Source of the DNA: Adineta steineri
Taxonomy: Eukaryota; Rotifera; Eurotatoria; Adinetida; Adinetidae
Length of the DNA stretch: 64,000 nt
Reading direction: 5' to 3'
NCBI GenBank assembly: GCA_905250115.1
Contig: CAJNOI010000086.1
Coordinates: 237,082 to 301,081, forward strand
The stretch's first letter is position 1; each line of letters starts with the position of its first letter. The notes below the pieces were generated by a model that saw only the letters and a program-made list of their open reading frames with translations, did no database searches and was not told where the DNA came from. Below are positions 9,884 through 23,500 of this stretch, one piece after another. The position numbers and the translations under genes were made by a program.

Positions 9884-10879
9884 ATGACCGACTCCCTAAC
9901 ACGAATCACTATTGGAATGATTCAAGACATAGTCCCCATAATTATGGTTGTTGGTATAATAGGAAACTGCCTCAACATTGCTGTGCTTACAAGACCTTCC
10001 CTGTATAAACATGCTTGTTCTCGTTATTTTCTGGCTCTTGCTTTCAACAATTTGTTTTACACAAGTGCAATTCTTGTTTATCTTCTCCTGGCTAATGGAT
10101 ACCGCCTTGATGTAACTAAAGTTTCTCTTATTTTATGCAAACTCATTACATATGTCTATCAAATATGTGCAACATTATCACCATTTTTTATTGTTCTTGC
10201 TACAATCGATCGATATTGTACCAGTTCAACGAGTGTTCGCTTGCGCAAATTCAGTAATGTTAAAGTTGCTCGTTGGGCGATAATGTTCATTATTATTCTT
10301 ATCATGCTTTTCTATCTGAATACTGCAATTCTGATAGATTTAAGATCAACCGACGCATTTGGATGTCGTGTTCGAGCTGATACTATCTATAAACAAGTGT
10401 ATTCGATCATGCAAATTTTTCTGTTTGCTATTATTGCACCATTTCTTATGATGTTCTTCGGTATCATGACCATATACAATACAAAACAAGTGCGTATCAT
10501 TCCTACTGCAATCATACAACATCGTCGAACCGAATATCAACTTGCTCGAATGCTTTTTATACAAGTAGGCTGTCAGAGTATACTCACTGTGCCAACATGT
10601 GTAACTTATCTATTATTGGTCGTGCCAAATACAATTCTAGCTACATCTGGCTTTTATTTTGCTCGAATGATGTCTCAACTTCTCATGTATTTATCCTACG
10701 CGATGCCATTCATTTTATATATTATTTCGGCTCGAACGTATAGAAAAGAACTCGTTATATTGGTGTATAAAATTCTACGACTCCGTAACTGTGTTGAAAT
10801 TCATCCATCGACTATGGCAAACACAAATCCCAATCTAACAGTCAATGCAAAGTCTCTCACAGTAGCAGTAATACATTAG
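9884..10879 (+). CDS. Rhodopsin-like 7TM receptor
   Basis: A single-exon gene of 331 residues with seven hydrophobic helices. TM1 contains GNCLNIAVL (the class A GN motif). TM3 ends in IDRYCTSS, an intact DRY. The short third inner loop carries IQHRRTEYQLARML before TM6. TM7 (YLSYAMPFILYIISARTYRKEL) lacks a standard NPxxY, but a basic helix 8 follows. Cysteines at the start of TM3 (ILCKL) and in outer loop 2 (FGCRV) fit the conserved disulfide. It belongs to the same broad peptide-receptor-like expansion as the other receptors here but is clearly distinct from the mirrored pair. AATAAA at 11067-11072 is a likely polyadenylation signal. Confidence 0.9.
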   Translation: MTDSLTRITIGMIQDIVPIIMVVGIIGNCLNIAVLTRPSLYKHACSRYFLALAFNNLFYTSAILVYLLLANGYRLDVTKVSLILCKLITYVYQICATLSPFFIVLATIDRYCTSSTSVRLRKFSNVKVARWAIMFIIILIMLFYLNTAILIDLRSTDAFGCRVRADTIYKQVYSIMQIFLFAIIAPFLMMFFGIMTIYNTKQVRIIPTAIIQHRRTEYQLARMLFIQVGCQSILTVPTCVTYLLLVVPNTILATSGFYFARMMSQLLMYLSYAMPFILYIISARTYRKELVILVYKILRLRNCVEIHPSTMANTNPNLTVNAKSLTVAVIH

Positions 10880-11449
10880 AAAACAATATAATCTATCTAC
10901 AGTTAAATTCAATAACTTGACTAATTTGATATATAGATGAAATAATTATAGTGTTGTTGCGATGTCGCCCATCTACATTTACATTTATTATACTTTCGTA
11001 TTCGTTTCTTGTAATTTATGTACCATCTCCATGTATTATCGTTGTTCGTATGTACTTGTTTTATGAAATAAAAATATAGAGCTATACTTTTGATTTTACT
11101 AAATAAATCAACTTGAAATATATAGTTTTTACTATGAATGAAAATCTTTCATAACATAATGATGTACTGCTTTTCCAATTGTCCTCCTTATCTTAATTAT
11201 TAATTTTAATTATTCTGCTATTTTATTCATCATCAATGAACATTAAGAAAAGCTTTCGTAATTATATTCAAAATGATTAATTTATTGATAGATAAAATTA
11301 ATGAAATGTACAATAATCATAAAAAATAAATCAGATAACGAATACTTATGAAAAACAATAAACGTATTCTTTATCTGAGACAAAAACAAATTCATATATT
11401 ATGTGTCTATTTACATAGTTTGGTGAGTTATTCAAAAGAAAAATCGAGT
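10880..11449. other. Intergenic, 3' ends of two converging genes
   Basis: This holds the AATAAA of the receptor gene (11067-11072) and AT-rich sequence; the minus-strand WAP-like gene ends at 11450. Nothing else seen. Confidence 0.4.
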
Positions 11450-11765
11450 TCATGAAGTACTTGTCATATTCGTGCATTCCATGGTGACGCATCCACAAGA
11501 TGGTTCACAACATTTTTGGTTCCATTGACAGCCACTGTCATGCTTACAACACAGTGAAGGATTGTCCATGCATGTCTTTGCCTTCTCCTCAGCCGTGCAC
11601 GCCATATCACAATGAAATTCGTAAGTTGGACATTTACCAGCTGAATATAACAAAGTTAAGTATTTTTTATGTAAAAAGAAAATAAAACTTACGATGTGAC
11701 ACAACATAACATCTTGTCAAATGACTAAAAGTCAAGAGTAAGAAAAGACAAACAATATAACGCAT
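11450..11765 (-). CDS. Secreted WAP-like cysteine-rich peptide (two exons)
   Basis: Exon 1 is 11693-11765 and exon 2 is 11450-11640, joined by a 52-nt GT..AG intron with matching phase. Exon 1 alone encodes a signal peptide (MRYIVCLFLLLTFSH...). The mature part has GKCP followed by about a dozen cysteines in a pattern close to a four-disulfide core (..C..D..C...QKCCEPSCGC...C). This is the whey-acidic-protein fold found in protease inhibitors and antimicrobial peptides. Total about 87 residues. A TATA-like TTTATATATGG on the minus strand near 11886-11896 lies about 120 bp upstream. The role is inferred from the fold only. Confidence 0.8.
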
Positions 11766-12391
11766 TTTATTCTTAATACCAGTGATAAAAGTGTTTATTA
11801 ATTATACACATAAACATCGATATATATATATCGTACCGATTTTATTTTTTTCTTTACATTCACTCTCTTTTGCGTCATCTACCATATATAAATAGATAAA
11901 TGAATGACTACACCTGCTATACCATAAATAACATTCTCGGACATTTCATGTTAATAAGTACAATTAAATCTAACGAAAAACGCATATTACTATTTTTATC
12001 TTTGACGTCAAATCGCATATAAATAAAGTGCATTATATTATGACTCATGAAGATTAGAAAATACTAATAGGTCAGTTTTATTTTATATCTCTATTATTTT
12101 TCGATTTTTGATTAAGTATATAAATGTGATTGAGATTAAACTAAACTACGATGGATTTTACTTAATAAATATCATTCTTCTTGAATATTTTCAATAACTA
12201 CAGCAGATAGAAGATATTAAATTCACTTCTATTTACGTTTACAAAACAATTCTTCACCATATATTGCGCTGTTTCTTTCTATATTGGTATTACGTTTGTA
12301 TATACTCTATAATCTTTGTATTAGGCCTTAGACGAAACGAACGATAATGTTCTATAAATATATATTCATATNNNNNNNNNNAACAACAATT
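11766..12391. other. Promoter region and assembly gap (N at 12372-12381)
   Basis: AT-rich DNA between divergently placed genes. Ten Ns at 12372-12381 mark a gap of unstated true size just before the next start codon. Confidence 0.6.
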
Positions 12392-12728
12392 ATGGGTAAG
12401 TTTTTGCTGAAAAAATTATATCTTCTATCTTTTACGTGAATAAGAAAAAATAAACTAACTGTTTTTATTTATATTCTAATTAGATTTCATAAGCAATCAA
12501 CTTGAAAAAAGAGAAGAAAAACAGACTGGTTTGGATCTTAATGATGATGGATATGTTGGAGGACAAGGTAAATACTTTATGAATATTTTTATTATATCTT
12601 ATAATATCATTGTTCATTATTCTTTAGGTATAGAGGGTAAAATAGAAAGGGCAACTCATATTGATCTTAATCGTGATAACATCATTGGTCGTCCTCTAGA
12701 CGATATTCCTGGTGATGGTTATATTTAA
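12392..12728 (+). CDS. Mini EF-hand/dockerin-like protein (three exons)
   Basis: Exons 12392-12395, 12484-12567 and 12628-12728 join in phase through GT..AG introns (88 and 60 nt) to give about 62 residues. The first coding exon is only ATG plus one base. Two short loops, DLNDDGYVGG and DLNRDNIIG, match the D-x-N-x-D-x-x-G calcium-binding core of EF-hand/dockerin repeats; the final acidic ligand of a full EF-hand loop is missing. No signal peptide is visible. The assembly gap ends 10 bp before the ATG, so an upstream exon may be hidden and the true protein may be longer. Confidence 0.55.
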
Positions 12729-12904
12729 ACAAATTATGGTAATGGTTCTTACTAATGTTAATGATTGTAAATTAACTTGATTCTAAAGACAAATCCGTGA
12801 TTTTTCGTAGTATTTCTTATTTTATTATATTTTATTTCTTGTAAATCTAATATTTCTTTTTTCATATAACAAAAGATAATAAATTCAATTAAGAATAAAA
12901 TTTT

Positions 12905-13390
12905 ATCTTAATATTATGAATAATATCAACAATGATAGATGATTATAAACATTTTATGAATTTATAATTAAAAACAAAACTATCTTGATTAAACTATTAT
13001 CTTATTCTATTGAATAACTTCTAATTATGTTCAACCTAGGAGAAAAACAATTGAGAGAAATTGTTTAGAAATAATAAGTAGAAAAACTTGGATGTCATGA
13101 CTTAAATAAAATTTGTCTTTATAAATAAAGACTGCTGATGATCGTAAATATTATAAAAATACAGATTTGAATAGAAAATTACAGTACCTCCATCAATTAT
13201 TAGTACAGAAATTTTCTGTTCTTAAACATTATTTCAAACTTCACTAAATCATATATTGTATGTTTATTTGATGTATGAACGACTCGATTTTCTCTAAGAT
13301 TCAGGAGATTATGGATGTGGGTGTAGAATACTGCTCCTTCTTTCCTGCTCACATCCACACCTGCACCCTCACCCACGCCCACACCCTTCA
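12905..13390. repeat. Dispersed ~480-bp repeat ending in a TGTGGG hairpin
   Basis: Nearly the same sequence, in the same orientation, occurs at 35265-35735, from ATATTATGAATAATATC to the TGTGGG-type hairpin that closes both copies (13308-13388 and 35671-35735). A third, inverted and partly decayed copy of its first half lies at about 350-675. It has no open reading frame. The shared hairpin end suggests the hairpins can be part of larger mobile units. Confidence 0.8.
13308..13388. repeat. TGTGGG-type fold-back hairpin
   Basis: The left arm GGATGTGGGTGTAG faces an extended right arm of CCACACC, CACCC and CCCACACCC units. It forms the 3' end of the dispersed repeat. Confidence 0.65.
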
Positions 13391-13826
13391 CTGAGAGTGA
13401 AGTAGATAACATAATACATCGGTTTATTATCTATTCTCGGTAGTTCCACTGCATCCTGTAACAAACATTCATAATTTTTTTGTGTTTTATTGAATATCTG
13501 TTATAGCTTCATGATCCAGTATCAAACAATATCTATCTATACACTGTAATCTTTTATCAATAAACACAAGTTCAAGTTTAATTATACAACAAACAAAGCA
13601 ATGGTTTTATTCGAAAAAAAAATAATATGTTGATTAAATCAAGTTAAACAAAAGCAATAAAATAATAAATATGAATCTAATCCGAGTGCGATATATAATA
13701 ATTGAAAATTAGTAGAATTAAACACCAGCTCTTTTTAATTTTAATAATTCTTTTTTCTGATCGATATAAATCTAAAATATTAGTAGAGAAATAAATAATT
13801 TTTAAATGAAAATAAATTCTTATATT

Positions 13827-16800
13827 TTAATATACTCGATCGATTGCTTCTAATAATTGATCGATTTTATCAGGAAAATTTTCAATTGGATCAACATATT
13901 GAGAATGCATTTGAGAGTCTTGTATTTCATAAATTTCTTCAACATTTGGTCTTCTTAAATCTAAAGTATCAAATAAATAATTTTTATTTAAATCTTTAAA
14001 ATATTTTACGTGTCCAATTTAAAAATTTCTTTAACATATAGGATAAAATGTGTGGATCTTCAATTGGATTTTCTTCAACATGATGAAAACCATCATTAAG
14101 TATTGAAATAAACATACTTAAACATACGAAAACAACAATAATAACAAAAAGTGAAAAACAAAATGGACCAAGAAATGGATCAGCTCCAGTAAAATCACTT
14201 GCATCAAATTTCATTAATGTTATTTCAAATAACATTTGAGATGTTGATAATAAACTTGAACATGATTCAATACTTGATGTAAATAATAAATAAAATAATG
14301 AAACAAAGGACATAAATACAATTGAAAACATAAATGAAAATGAAATAATGTCTTTTGTAACATATTTAAGTATTTGAACAAATATTCTTAATGATTTATT
14401 AAATCGAATAAATTTAATAAATTTAATAATTCCAAAAAAACAACAAAAACCAAGAAGAGATGTTAAAACATCATCGACATAAACTGTCATTTGTAAATTA
14501 ATATAAACATATCCATTTGTTTTGAGAAAAAGTGAACTTAAACGATTATATTCTTTAAAACGCCAAATATAAATAATAATACTTGTTATTGAACAACTTA
14601 TTATACCAATTTGAATTATTGACCAAAATTCATAAAAATATTTTAATTTTAATTTAATTAATAATTTCATTTCAATGATAAGAAAATAAATAATAAAACA
14701 TATATAAATAATTGTACAAATCAATTGTGTTAATGATGTAAATACTAAAGCAAAATAAAATTGTCTATGTAAAGTCAGTTTTAGAAAAAATCACATACCA
14801 TAGAAATTAAGTGGTTCAAAACGAGCGGATGGATAAACTCCACTTGCAGATAAAAATTCTAGAAGAAAGGTAACTGAAGTATATAATGCAACATTTGGAT
14901 TATATAAAGTTAATTGAATAATAACAGCTCTTGTCTTTGAATCAATCCATTGTAATTGATGAAGTAAAGATAAATTACTTTTAATATCAGATAAACGACC
15001 ACGAAATTCATATACATAACCATCTCCACTATACGTTCCATAATCACCTACATAAGCATATGTATCTAATTCTTTACTTGATTGATATTGAAATGCTTTT
15101 AGAATTGATGAACTATAATCTTCTTCTTCTATTGATGTTTGATTTATTACCCATCCTAGTTGAAATGAATCTTTTTCTTCATTAGATAAACTATAATCAT
15201 TTATACATGTTGGCATTATACGTTGATCAGAACATAATTGTGATTTACTACGTAATTGTCTCATTGTTGCCCAACCAATCATTCGATTTGTTTTATCATT
15301 TATATATCCATTTAAATTTATCGGTTGATCATCATTATACCATTGTTGAGCACGAAGATTATCAACAAAACTATTATTTAACCAATTCCAATAATCATCA
15401 ATTGTTAAAATCTACAAATATTCATTGTCATATATATAGAACAAAAGAAAACAAAATATACTTGTGTATAATCACAATCTGTTTGTCTTGTATTTAAAAA
15501 ATATTTTTGTAAATGATCAGTTTGATAAAAACTATTTTGTGTACGATTTAAAAAAGTTATTATACAAAGCAATAATAAAAATATTGCATAAATTATAAAT
15601 TCTCGAATAATTGACCACATTTGAAGTTCTTTTAAACGTTGTTCACGAAGAAAAGCTACTTCATTTTCATTTAGACGAGTAATACGTTTTGAAGAATTTG
15701 AAATCAATGAAAAATCAGTCGAATGAAGATAATCTTCATCACCATCCAATTCGAAATTAGTCTCATCTATATATTCTTTTGCTTCTTTATCATCATTTGG
15801 ATTTCGACAAAATAGAGTAAAAAATACTGCCAAGCCTAAAATCTTCAAAAAAGAAAATTCATTGAAGTAAATGAAATATTTCAATATATACTTTAATTGG
15901 TTGAGTAAGAATAATTGATGAGAAAAAGCCAGTAAAAACAGATGTTAACCATTTTTGAGTTTTTAAATCACCAAATATAATTCCTTTAACAATGATAAAA
16001 AACATTGAAACAGCAATTATCATAAAAGAAAATGTATAAGCAATAAATAAACACCACCAAGGAAATGTAAATTGTTTTTTTTTGTTTTTAATTAGATTTT
16101 TATCTTTTGAATCACTAAAAAAATAAAATGATTAAATCAGAGACAATATATTAAGTTACACTAACGTGGGTGGTAATGATCGTATTTTCTCTAATGCTTG
16201 ACGTAATGGTGAAATTTGTCGACGAGATCGAATACGTCGAAAGAATTGAACTATGAAAATACTTGGAACTAACGAGAATAATTCAACCATTATACCAATT
16301 CCAATCTTAAATAAATCACAATCTTTTCAATAAAATGATTATTTTATGAAATTTAGTGTCATGCTCAAAAGTTGAACTCAACAGTTCATAGACTATGAAG
16401 ATCATCTTTAAATACATCCGATTTAACTCTTTTTGATATAAAATTATACATACTTGTTCCGGTGCTATATAAAGAGGACCAATTGATAGACTATTACTTT
16501 CTGTATTATTTGACGATTTTGCTTGGGCAGATAAATCATAATACATTATATTCAGTAACATTGAGGCAAATAATAAAACAAAACAACAAGTACATCGTTG
16601 AACACGTGTAAATTTATTTGATGGTGGTCGAGAGAAAATTGAAAACCATAAATGACCATCGGATATACTAAAATAAGCTTTTTTCGATAATACATAAGAA
16701 AAATTTTGTTTTTCCATTTCACCAGCAATGGGTAAAATTCGTTCAATCTAAATTTAAACAATGAGAGAAATTAAGAAATGAAACAAATAACTAGTTACAA

Positions 16801-17506
16801 GTCCATCTCCTTGTTCGACTGAAAACCACCGTTGAGCAATAAAATAAAATTTTTCCATTGTTTGTAAATCTCGAACAATAATATATTTTAGAAACCATGA
16901 TGCTGATGAACCTTCTCCTGAATTATCATGCCAAATACGAATATAGTTTAATAATTCCAATGATCTATATGTTAATCTTTTATAAAATCTTCAAAAAAAT
17001 AAAACAATTTTACTTTGGAACACTCATAATAAATGAATCAATTCCGCCACGTTGAAATACTTTTCTATGAGGATCTGAAAATGTTCGAACACGTGTTTCA
17101 TCATTATCGCTCGAGAGAATAAAATGAACCTAATCGAATTAAGATTTATTTACAAAATAAAATTCATCTTTTTTACTTTTGATTGTGTTCCAGAATTTGC
17201 TCGTTGACCAGTAAAAACAATAATTTGATAATAATATTGATCAGATTTATCATTATCAGGTAATGGTGTTACTCCTAATTTTTCAATATCTTTTCTATCT
17301 TTAAAACGTCCAAAAATCATCAAAATAATATAAGCAATAGACATAAAAATAATTGTTAAATAAATAGTTTTATTTTTCGAGAAATCAGCATTTGCAAAAA
17401 CATAACTCCAATTAATTGGTTCTGGTAAAACAATAAAACCACCAGCAAATGATGTTAAGTGAGTTGATAAACATTCAGTTTCATAATGATTTGTCAATGA
17501 TCCAAC
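13827..17506 (-). CDS. PLAT domain and six-helix polycystin channel
   Basis: Exons 22-30 of the fusion gene. The first membrane helix is TIYLTIIFMSIAYIILMIFG. A PLAT/LH2 domain follows (YYYQIIVFTGQRANSGTQSK ... LNYIRIWHDNSG ... FKYIIVRDL-like strands). Next come the polycystin helices with the large extracellular loop (exon 14799-15411), the C-terminal helices and the pore region (SLLSTSQMLFEITLMKFDAS). The cytosolic tail reads in frame to 13827 only if one T is removed in the run at 13998-14001; otherwise translation stops at about 13996. The tail has a short acidic helix (ENFPDKIDQLLEAIDRVY). It probably conducts cations or signals with a partner. Confidence 0.85.
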
Positions 17507-20500
17507 CTACGGTTAAATAAATATCAAATATTCTTTATTTTCTTAATCCATTTTATACTTACAATTAATCCATCTGATTTCCAATTACTATTTTCATCAA
17601 GATAATAACAACCTGATGTATATATACGAAGTTCATAATTTGATGTAAAATTAATTGATTCATCGGTTACTGGTAAAGACGTATTTATTGAAGAATTATT
17701 TAAACAATAATTATTAATTTCTGTTGAATTTAATTCTCTTATTCCAAATATTAACGATTGATGACCAGGTGTTTGTTGATTATCAATAAAATATCGATAT
17801 ATATCATCATTGGTTAAATCTATAATTACAAAAAAGAAATCTATATGAATGTTTAAGAAAAGAAAACATACTGAAAGGACAAAACATTGTCCATCCATCA
17901 ATGAGATTAATTGAACTATTTAATTGTGGTGTTTGATCAAACTTATAAATAAATAAATATGCTAAATTTGAACTTAAAGGATGAATTTCAAAATGAACTG
18001 AAATAGGAAGAGAAGTTGTAATATTAATATAATGATAATTGAATAATAAATTATTAATAGTTGAATTAATTGATGTAACATTTTGTAAATACATTGATGG
18101 AATTAATACATTTGGATCACGAGGAATCATCAATTGTATTGGATTATTTTCATGAGCTTGAAAAGAAATTTCATTTCCATTTTGATCAATAATTGAAAGT
18201 GAAATTGATCTTGAAAGATTTGTATTTTGAAAATTTCCATATGAAGCAAGTGGATCTATTTTGGACTGAATAAAACAAAAATAACTAAATAAAAATGATT
18301 CAAATCATCGAAAATTACTCGAAGTGAAATTGAAGAATTAGATGTTGTGTTCAAAATATAATTGGATGGAATACTAAATTGAGCATTTTCAACTTGTTTC
18401 ACAAGTCTGTCTTTGAGTGATTCAATTGATATAGTTTCTAATGATATAAATGATTGAGATGTATTCATTGTTGAATTTTGACCAATATTTAAATGAATAT
18501 TTAATGAAGAAGTTAATAATGACATCATTTGTGTTACTTGACTATTGATTTGATTTGCTAATTGTTTTTGATAATAAAGATTTCGATTTTTTTCAATTGT
18601 TTCAGCAGAAAAATCATTTCCATCAGAAAATAAATCTTCAAAAAACAAAAATTCAAATTCAATAATAATTTATCATATGAAAAGAAGCTTACTTAAATTT
18701 GACCATGCAGATTCAAGATCAGTATCATAATCAGTAGATATGGCATTTGCACGAGAAGAATCCAAATCAAGTACATCTGTTCGTCCTTGTAATGGTCCAT
18801 TTACAGCCTAAAATTATCAAGATCGATAATTAAAGAAAAAATTTGTTTTTTTATGTCAAAATCATTGAAGGGTGTGGGTGTGGGTGCTGATATCATCTCG
18901 TATCATCATCTACACCCCACACCATCAAGAGTTTGAGAGAAAAATGAGAATACTGATTTCATATATATTTTACGTTTAAAATATTTGAAGCACATTGAAA
19001 AAGTTGATTTGCTGCTGATTGAGCATCTTCATATGAGATTTTTTCAAACATTGCATACAGAGCAACAGATAATTCATAACATCGATTTGATACAAGCATC
19101 AAAAATTATATAAAAAAGTATAAAAATCTTCAATAGAAATATTGTTTATAATTTTTACTAAAGTATTTCGTGTTAATTGATTTGTTGCTTGAGTTAATTG
19201 AACTAATGATGATGATTGTAATATAATACTATTTGATGTTGTTATGAGAAGATTAGTTATAAATGTTACTAGATAATCTCGAACATTTGCTTGAGAATTT
19301 AATTCTATATTATAGTCAATCAAAGCTGATTCATTCAATGGTATTGACATCTATTTTAAAAAAGAAATAAAATAAAATAAAATCTATTAAATTCAATTAC
19401 TTGTTGTAAACTTGAACTTCCTAATGATGATACTAAAATAGTTGCAGCTGGTATTCCACCTAAGAAAGATTATTTTGATTATCTATCATAAGCTAAATGT
19501 CAAGGTATACCTGAAATAGCTTTATCTAAATTTTTACTATTCATTTGATTGAATTGTTGTGATAATGAAATGAATATTTGTCCAACAACATTTTGATTTC
19601 CACTTGAAAGTAATCGAACAATTGGATTATTTGTTATTGTACTCGATGCATTTATTATTTTATCAATTAAATCATTGATTGTTGCGGTATCTGCAATAAC
19701 ATTAACAGAAGATATATTCACTTGTGTAATAGAACTCGCAAGGTCTCGAACATAAACAACAAGATTGAGTAATAAAGTTTCATTGTCACCAGCTGGTAAT
19801 CGAACTTGAAAATTATACTCTGGTGAAAATGCAATTATTGTTCGTTGTGATATATCTGTTGTCCATACTAAAATGACAAAAAGTACAACCGTCAGTTGGT
19901 AGTGAAAACTAAACATACCATATAATGAATAATCTTGTATTCCATCTACATCATACCAGTCTAGACACTTAATAGTGAATAAAGTAGTTATAGTACCACT
20001 AAGAGGATTGATTGAACATGAACCATTTGAAGGCGGTTGATTAATAATAAAATTCAATGCACTTGTACTTATTGCAGATAGAAATGTATAAACAACTTCA
20101 AAACGCCAAAGACTTATCTGAAGATTATTAAGAAATAATAGATCTGTTGCTGTGAAATTACTTGTATTCGTACCTAAAATAATCAATAAATATATACATG
20201 ATAGTTAAAAAAACAAAATTTTTACCAAAAAACAAAATATTTTCATATAAACTTGTTTGATTAAATAAAGTCCATTGAGTAGAATTTGAAGATGTTGAAT
20301 TGTCTGATCCTTGATAAATGTTCCATTTAATACTTTGAAGATTTGTACAAGTTCCAATACACACAGTAAATAGAGCAACTTGTGTTGTTGGATTAAGAAG
20401 TTGAAATTCAAGATTTGGAACACACATTGATGATATTACACAACTGAAATAAATATTTTTCATTACAATAATTCGATTAAAAACTCATAAAGAATTTACC

Positions 20501-23500
20501 CAACAGCAATCAGTTGTGGATGAGTAACTTCAATTGTAACAAGTACATAACCTGTTGCTTGAATAGAAGAATTCTTACGATTCTCCATATAGACCATAAA
20601 TTGATAGATTTGATTTAATTGAAGTGAACCACTGAGAACTGTTAGAGATGAATTAGGTGATGAAGTTAAATTTCCGAATATTAATCCTGTTCCATTTCCT
20701 TTATGAAAAGTAATAAAAATAATTGTTTAAATACAGATCAGAGGTTTAATAAAATTAGATTGCCATTAACAATTTTACCTGATCGATTTGACAAACATGA
20801 TGGACTATAAGGATCAATTCTTGAATCTCCAATTGATAATAATATTCCTTGTAGATTTGGAAAATTATATAAACTATATATTCGACAATAATACGTATAT
20901 TTCCATTTCTAGGAGTAAAAGTTTTTAAAAATGATTCATTTATTCACTTATAGATATTACTTACAGTTGCATCAAATGTATCCTCGTCAGGATCAACTGA
21001 AAATGTCCCAGGATCAAGTAAAAGATCCTGTTGATCACCTCGTGTTACCATAGATGTTCCTAATTGAACAAGATTTGCTGTTATACCTGTTGCAGTTATT
21101 CTTACATAAACTGAAGATGATGATTTTAAATTCGGTGAGTCAATCATTGTTACAGTTAATGTTAGTTGATAAACACCATAATTAAGAGTTCTTGATGGAA
21201 TATAAAGTTCACTAAATGTTGTCTTAACTTTTTCATTTAATGCAATTTCAACTGAACAACTAGTTGACGTGCAATTCTTTATTGTCCATTTAGTAATTTT
21301 TGAAAGTGAACCATCACAATTAAATTGAATCATTGAAGTAATAGAAAAATCTTGACTACGTCGATACGACATTGGAGATGACAGAGATGATTGTCCAGGA
21401 ATCAAGATAATTGTTGGTGAATAACAAGCTAATTTAGAAAAGAAAAATCGATAAACTTTATTTTTTTTTGTATTATTTATATTATTACTTTCATTGATAT
21501 TTAATGTTTGAGAAGTTGTTATGGATGCTGTGCTTGGAATTATTGTTGAGTCTTGCACTGTTGAAATGAATTCATCTAAGAATAATGATTAATTGAAAAT
21601 TCAATGAAAATGATTCTGATCAACATACCTTCATGAGTTTGTGTTGTGCTTTCAGCATCAGTCGTTTGAATAATACTTGTCGTACTGCTACTACTGGTAG
21701 TAGTACTACTTGATGTACTACTACTGATGGTTGTAGTGGTACTACTTGAAGTACTGCTAGTACTCGTTGTACTACTACTCGTTGTACTGCTGCTTGTTGT
21801 ACTGCTACTGTTCGTGGTAGTAGTGCTACTTCTTGTAGTACTTGTAGTGGTAGTGGTAGTAGTAGCACTGCTAGTAGTGGTCGTGGTGGTAGTGCTGCTT
21901 GAGGTGCTACTGCTACTCGTAGTAGTACTACTTGTGGTACTACTGCTACTCGTTGTAGTACAAGTGGTGGTGGTAGTAGTAGTAGCAGTGGTACTTGCGG
22001 TACTGCTACTGCTTGTAGTGGTACTTGTGGTACTGCTACTGCTTGTAGTGGTACTTGTGGTACTGCTACTACTTGTAGTTGTACTGCTGGTGGTGGTAGT
22101 GGTAGTAGTGCTACTTGTAGTACTGCTGCTTGTGGTACTGGTGGTGGTAGTAGTAGTGCTACTGCTTGTAGTAGTACTGCTAGTCGTAGTGCTACTCGTG
22201 GTACTAGTTGTAGTAGTAGTAGTGCTACTAGTGGTGGTGGTAGTACTACTTGTTGTACTGCTACTGCTTGTAGTCTTACTTGTGGTAGTAGTAGTAGTGC
22301 TAGTTGTGGTACTGCTGGTGCTGCTCGTAGTAGTAGTGGTGGTGGTAGTCGGTATTGCTGAAATATAAAACAATAGTACTTTACTCAGTCAAATTAGTGA
22401 AAATTTATACTAAAAACATCAATATGAGGTTTTTTGTCAATTTTTCAAATGATAGTCGCAAAAACTAATCATCAACTACAATTTCATAATGTTGCATTAT
22501 TGACAAATAACTTACTGCAATTGTTAGTTTGAAGAGTGAATTGTTGTACTCGACTATTATTTCGATCAGTAACATATATGTTTCCATAGCTATCAAAAGC
22601 CATACTTTGTGGAAAAGATAATTGAGACGCAGATGAGCCACCTCCCAAACATCCCACTATACATCGAAAACCATAATAACTTGAAGCAACAATACGATGA
22701 TTATAACTATCGACAATAAAAAGATAACCATTAGCATCAAGGACAATTCCAGTTGGATAGTTGAGTATAAAATTTGTTGATGATCCATTACCAACGATTG
22801 TCACTCCATTTAATTGACTAATTTGAACGAATTGAATACGATTGTTCGCACAGTCTGCGATATATAAGTTTAAATTACTATCAACATAGATTCCTTGAGG
22901 AGAATTAAGCATATTTGATAGTGATCCAGCAGAACCATTTCCGGCTGCAATTATCGGGATGGTTGTACCATTATTAAGTAAAAGTTTAACAACCTGATGA
23001 AGATTTTTAAGTGAACAATAAAGAGTATTATTAGTATCAATAAATAAACCATAACAGCTTCCATTAACATTCATAACAGTAACACGATTTGATGTATTAA
23101 ATGTATATCTATCCACTCGACCATATGAATAACCATTATCAATATAAATATCACCAGCTAGAGACATCAAAAGACTATATGGATTACTCAAATTACTATA
23201 ACTATTGCTTGTATATGTAGTACTCCATTGAGGCCATGTTAAAATAGTGTTACTAACTCGATTAGCTACGTACACAGTATTTATTCCATCAATAAAAATT
23301 CCATAAGGTAATAAACCAGCAATAGAACTCGAGGCTAAAGTTACGGCATTTACAGACCATAAAGCACTTGAGCAAAATGTCGGTTGACTATAGGACAAAC
23401 CTAAAATAAGTAAATAAATAGATTAGTTACATTCGAGGAAGAAAACAATAACTTACTACATGAATTAGATGCTATAATGAACTTTTGAACTCGATTATTA

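Larger units (their letters stand above)
12729..13826. other. Intergenic with dispersed repeat
   Basis: Contains the dispersed repeat at 12905-13390, otherwise AT-rich DNA downstream of the polycystin-like gene. AATAAA-type signals on the minus strand near 13786 could end that transcript. No gene seen. Confidence 0.5.

Noticed and set aside
21727-22368. 213-codon plus-strand ORF made of Val and Leu
   Set aside because: It is the complement of the Ser/Thr stalk exon; triplet composition excludes stops in this frame.
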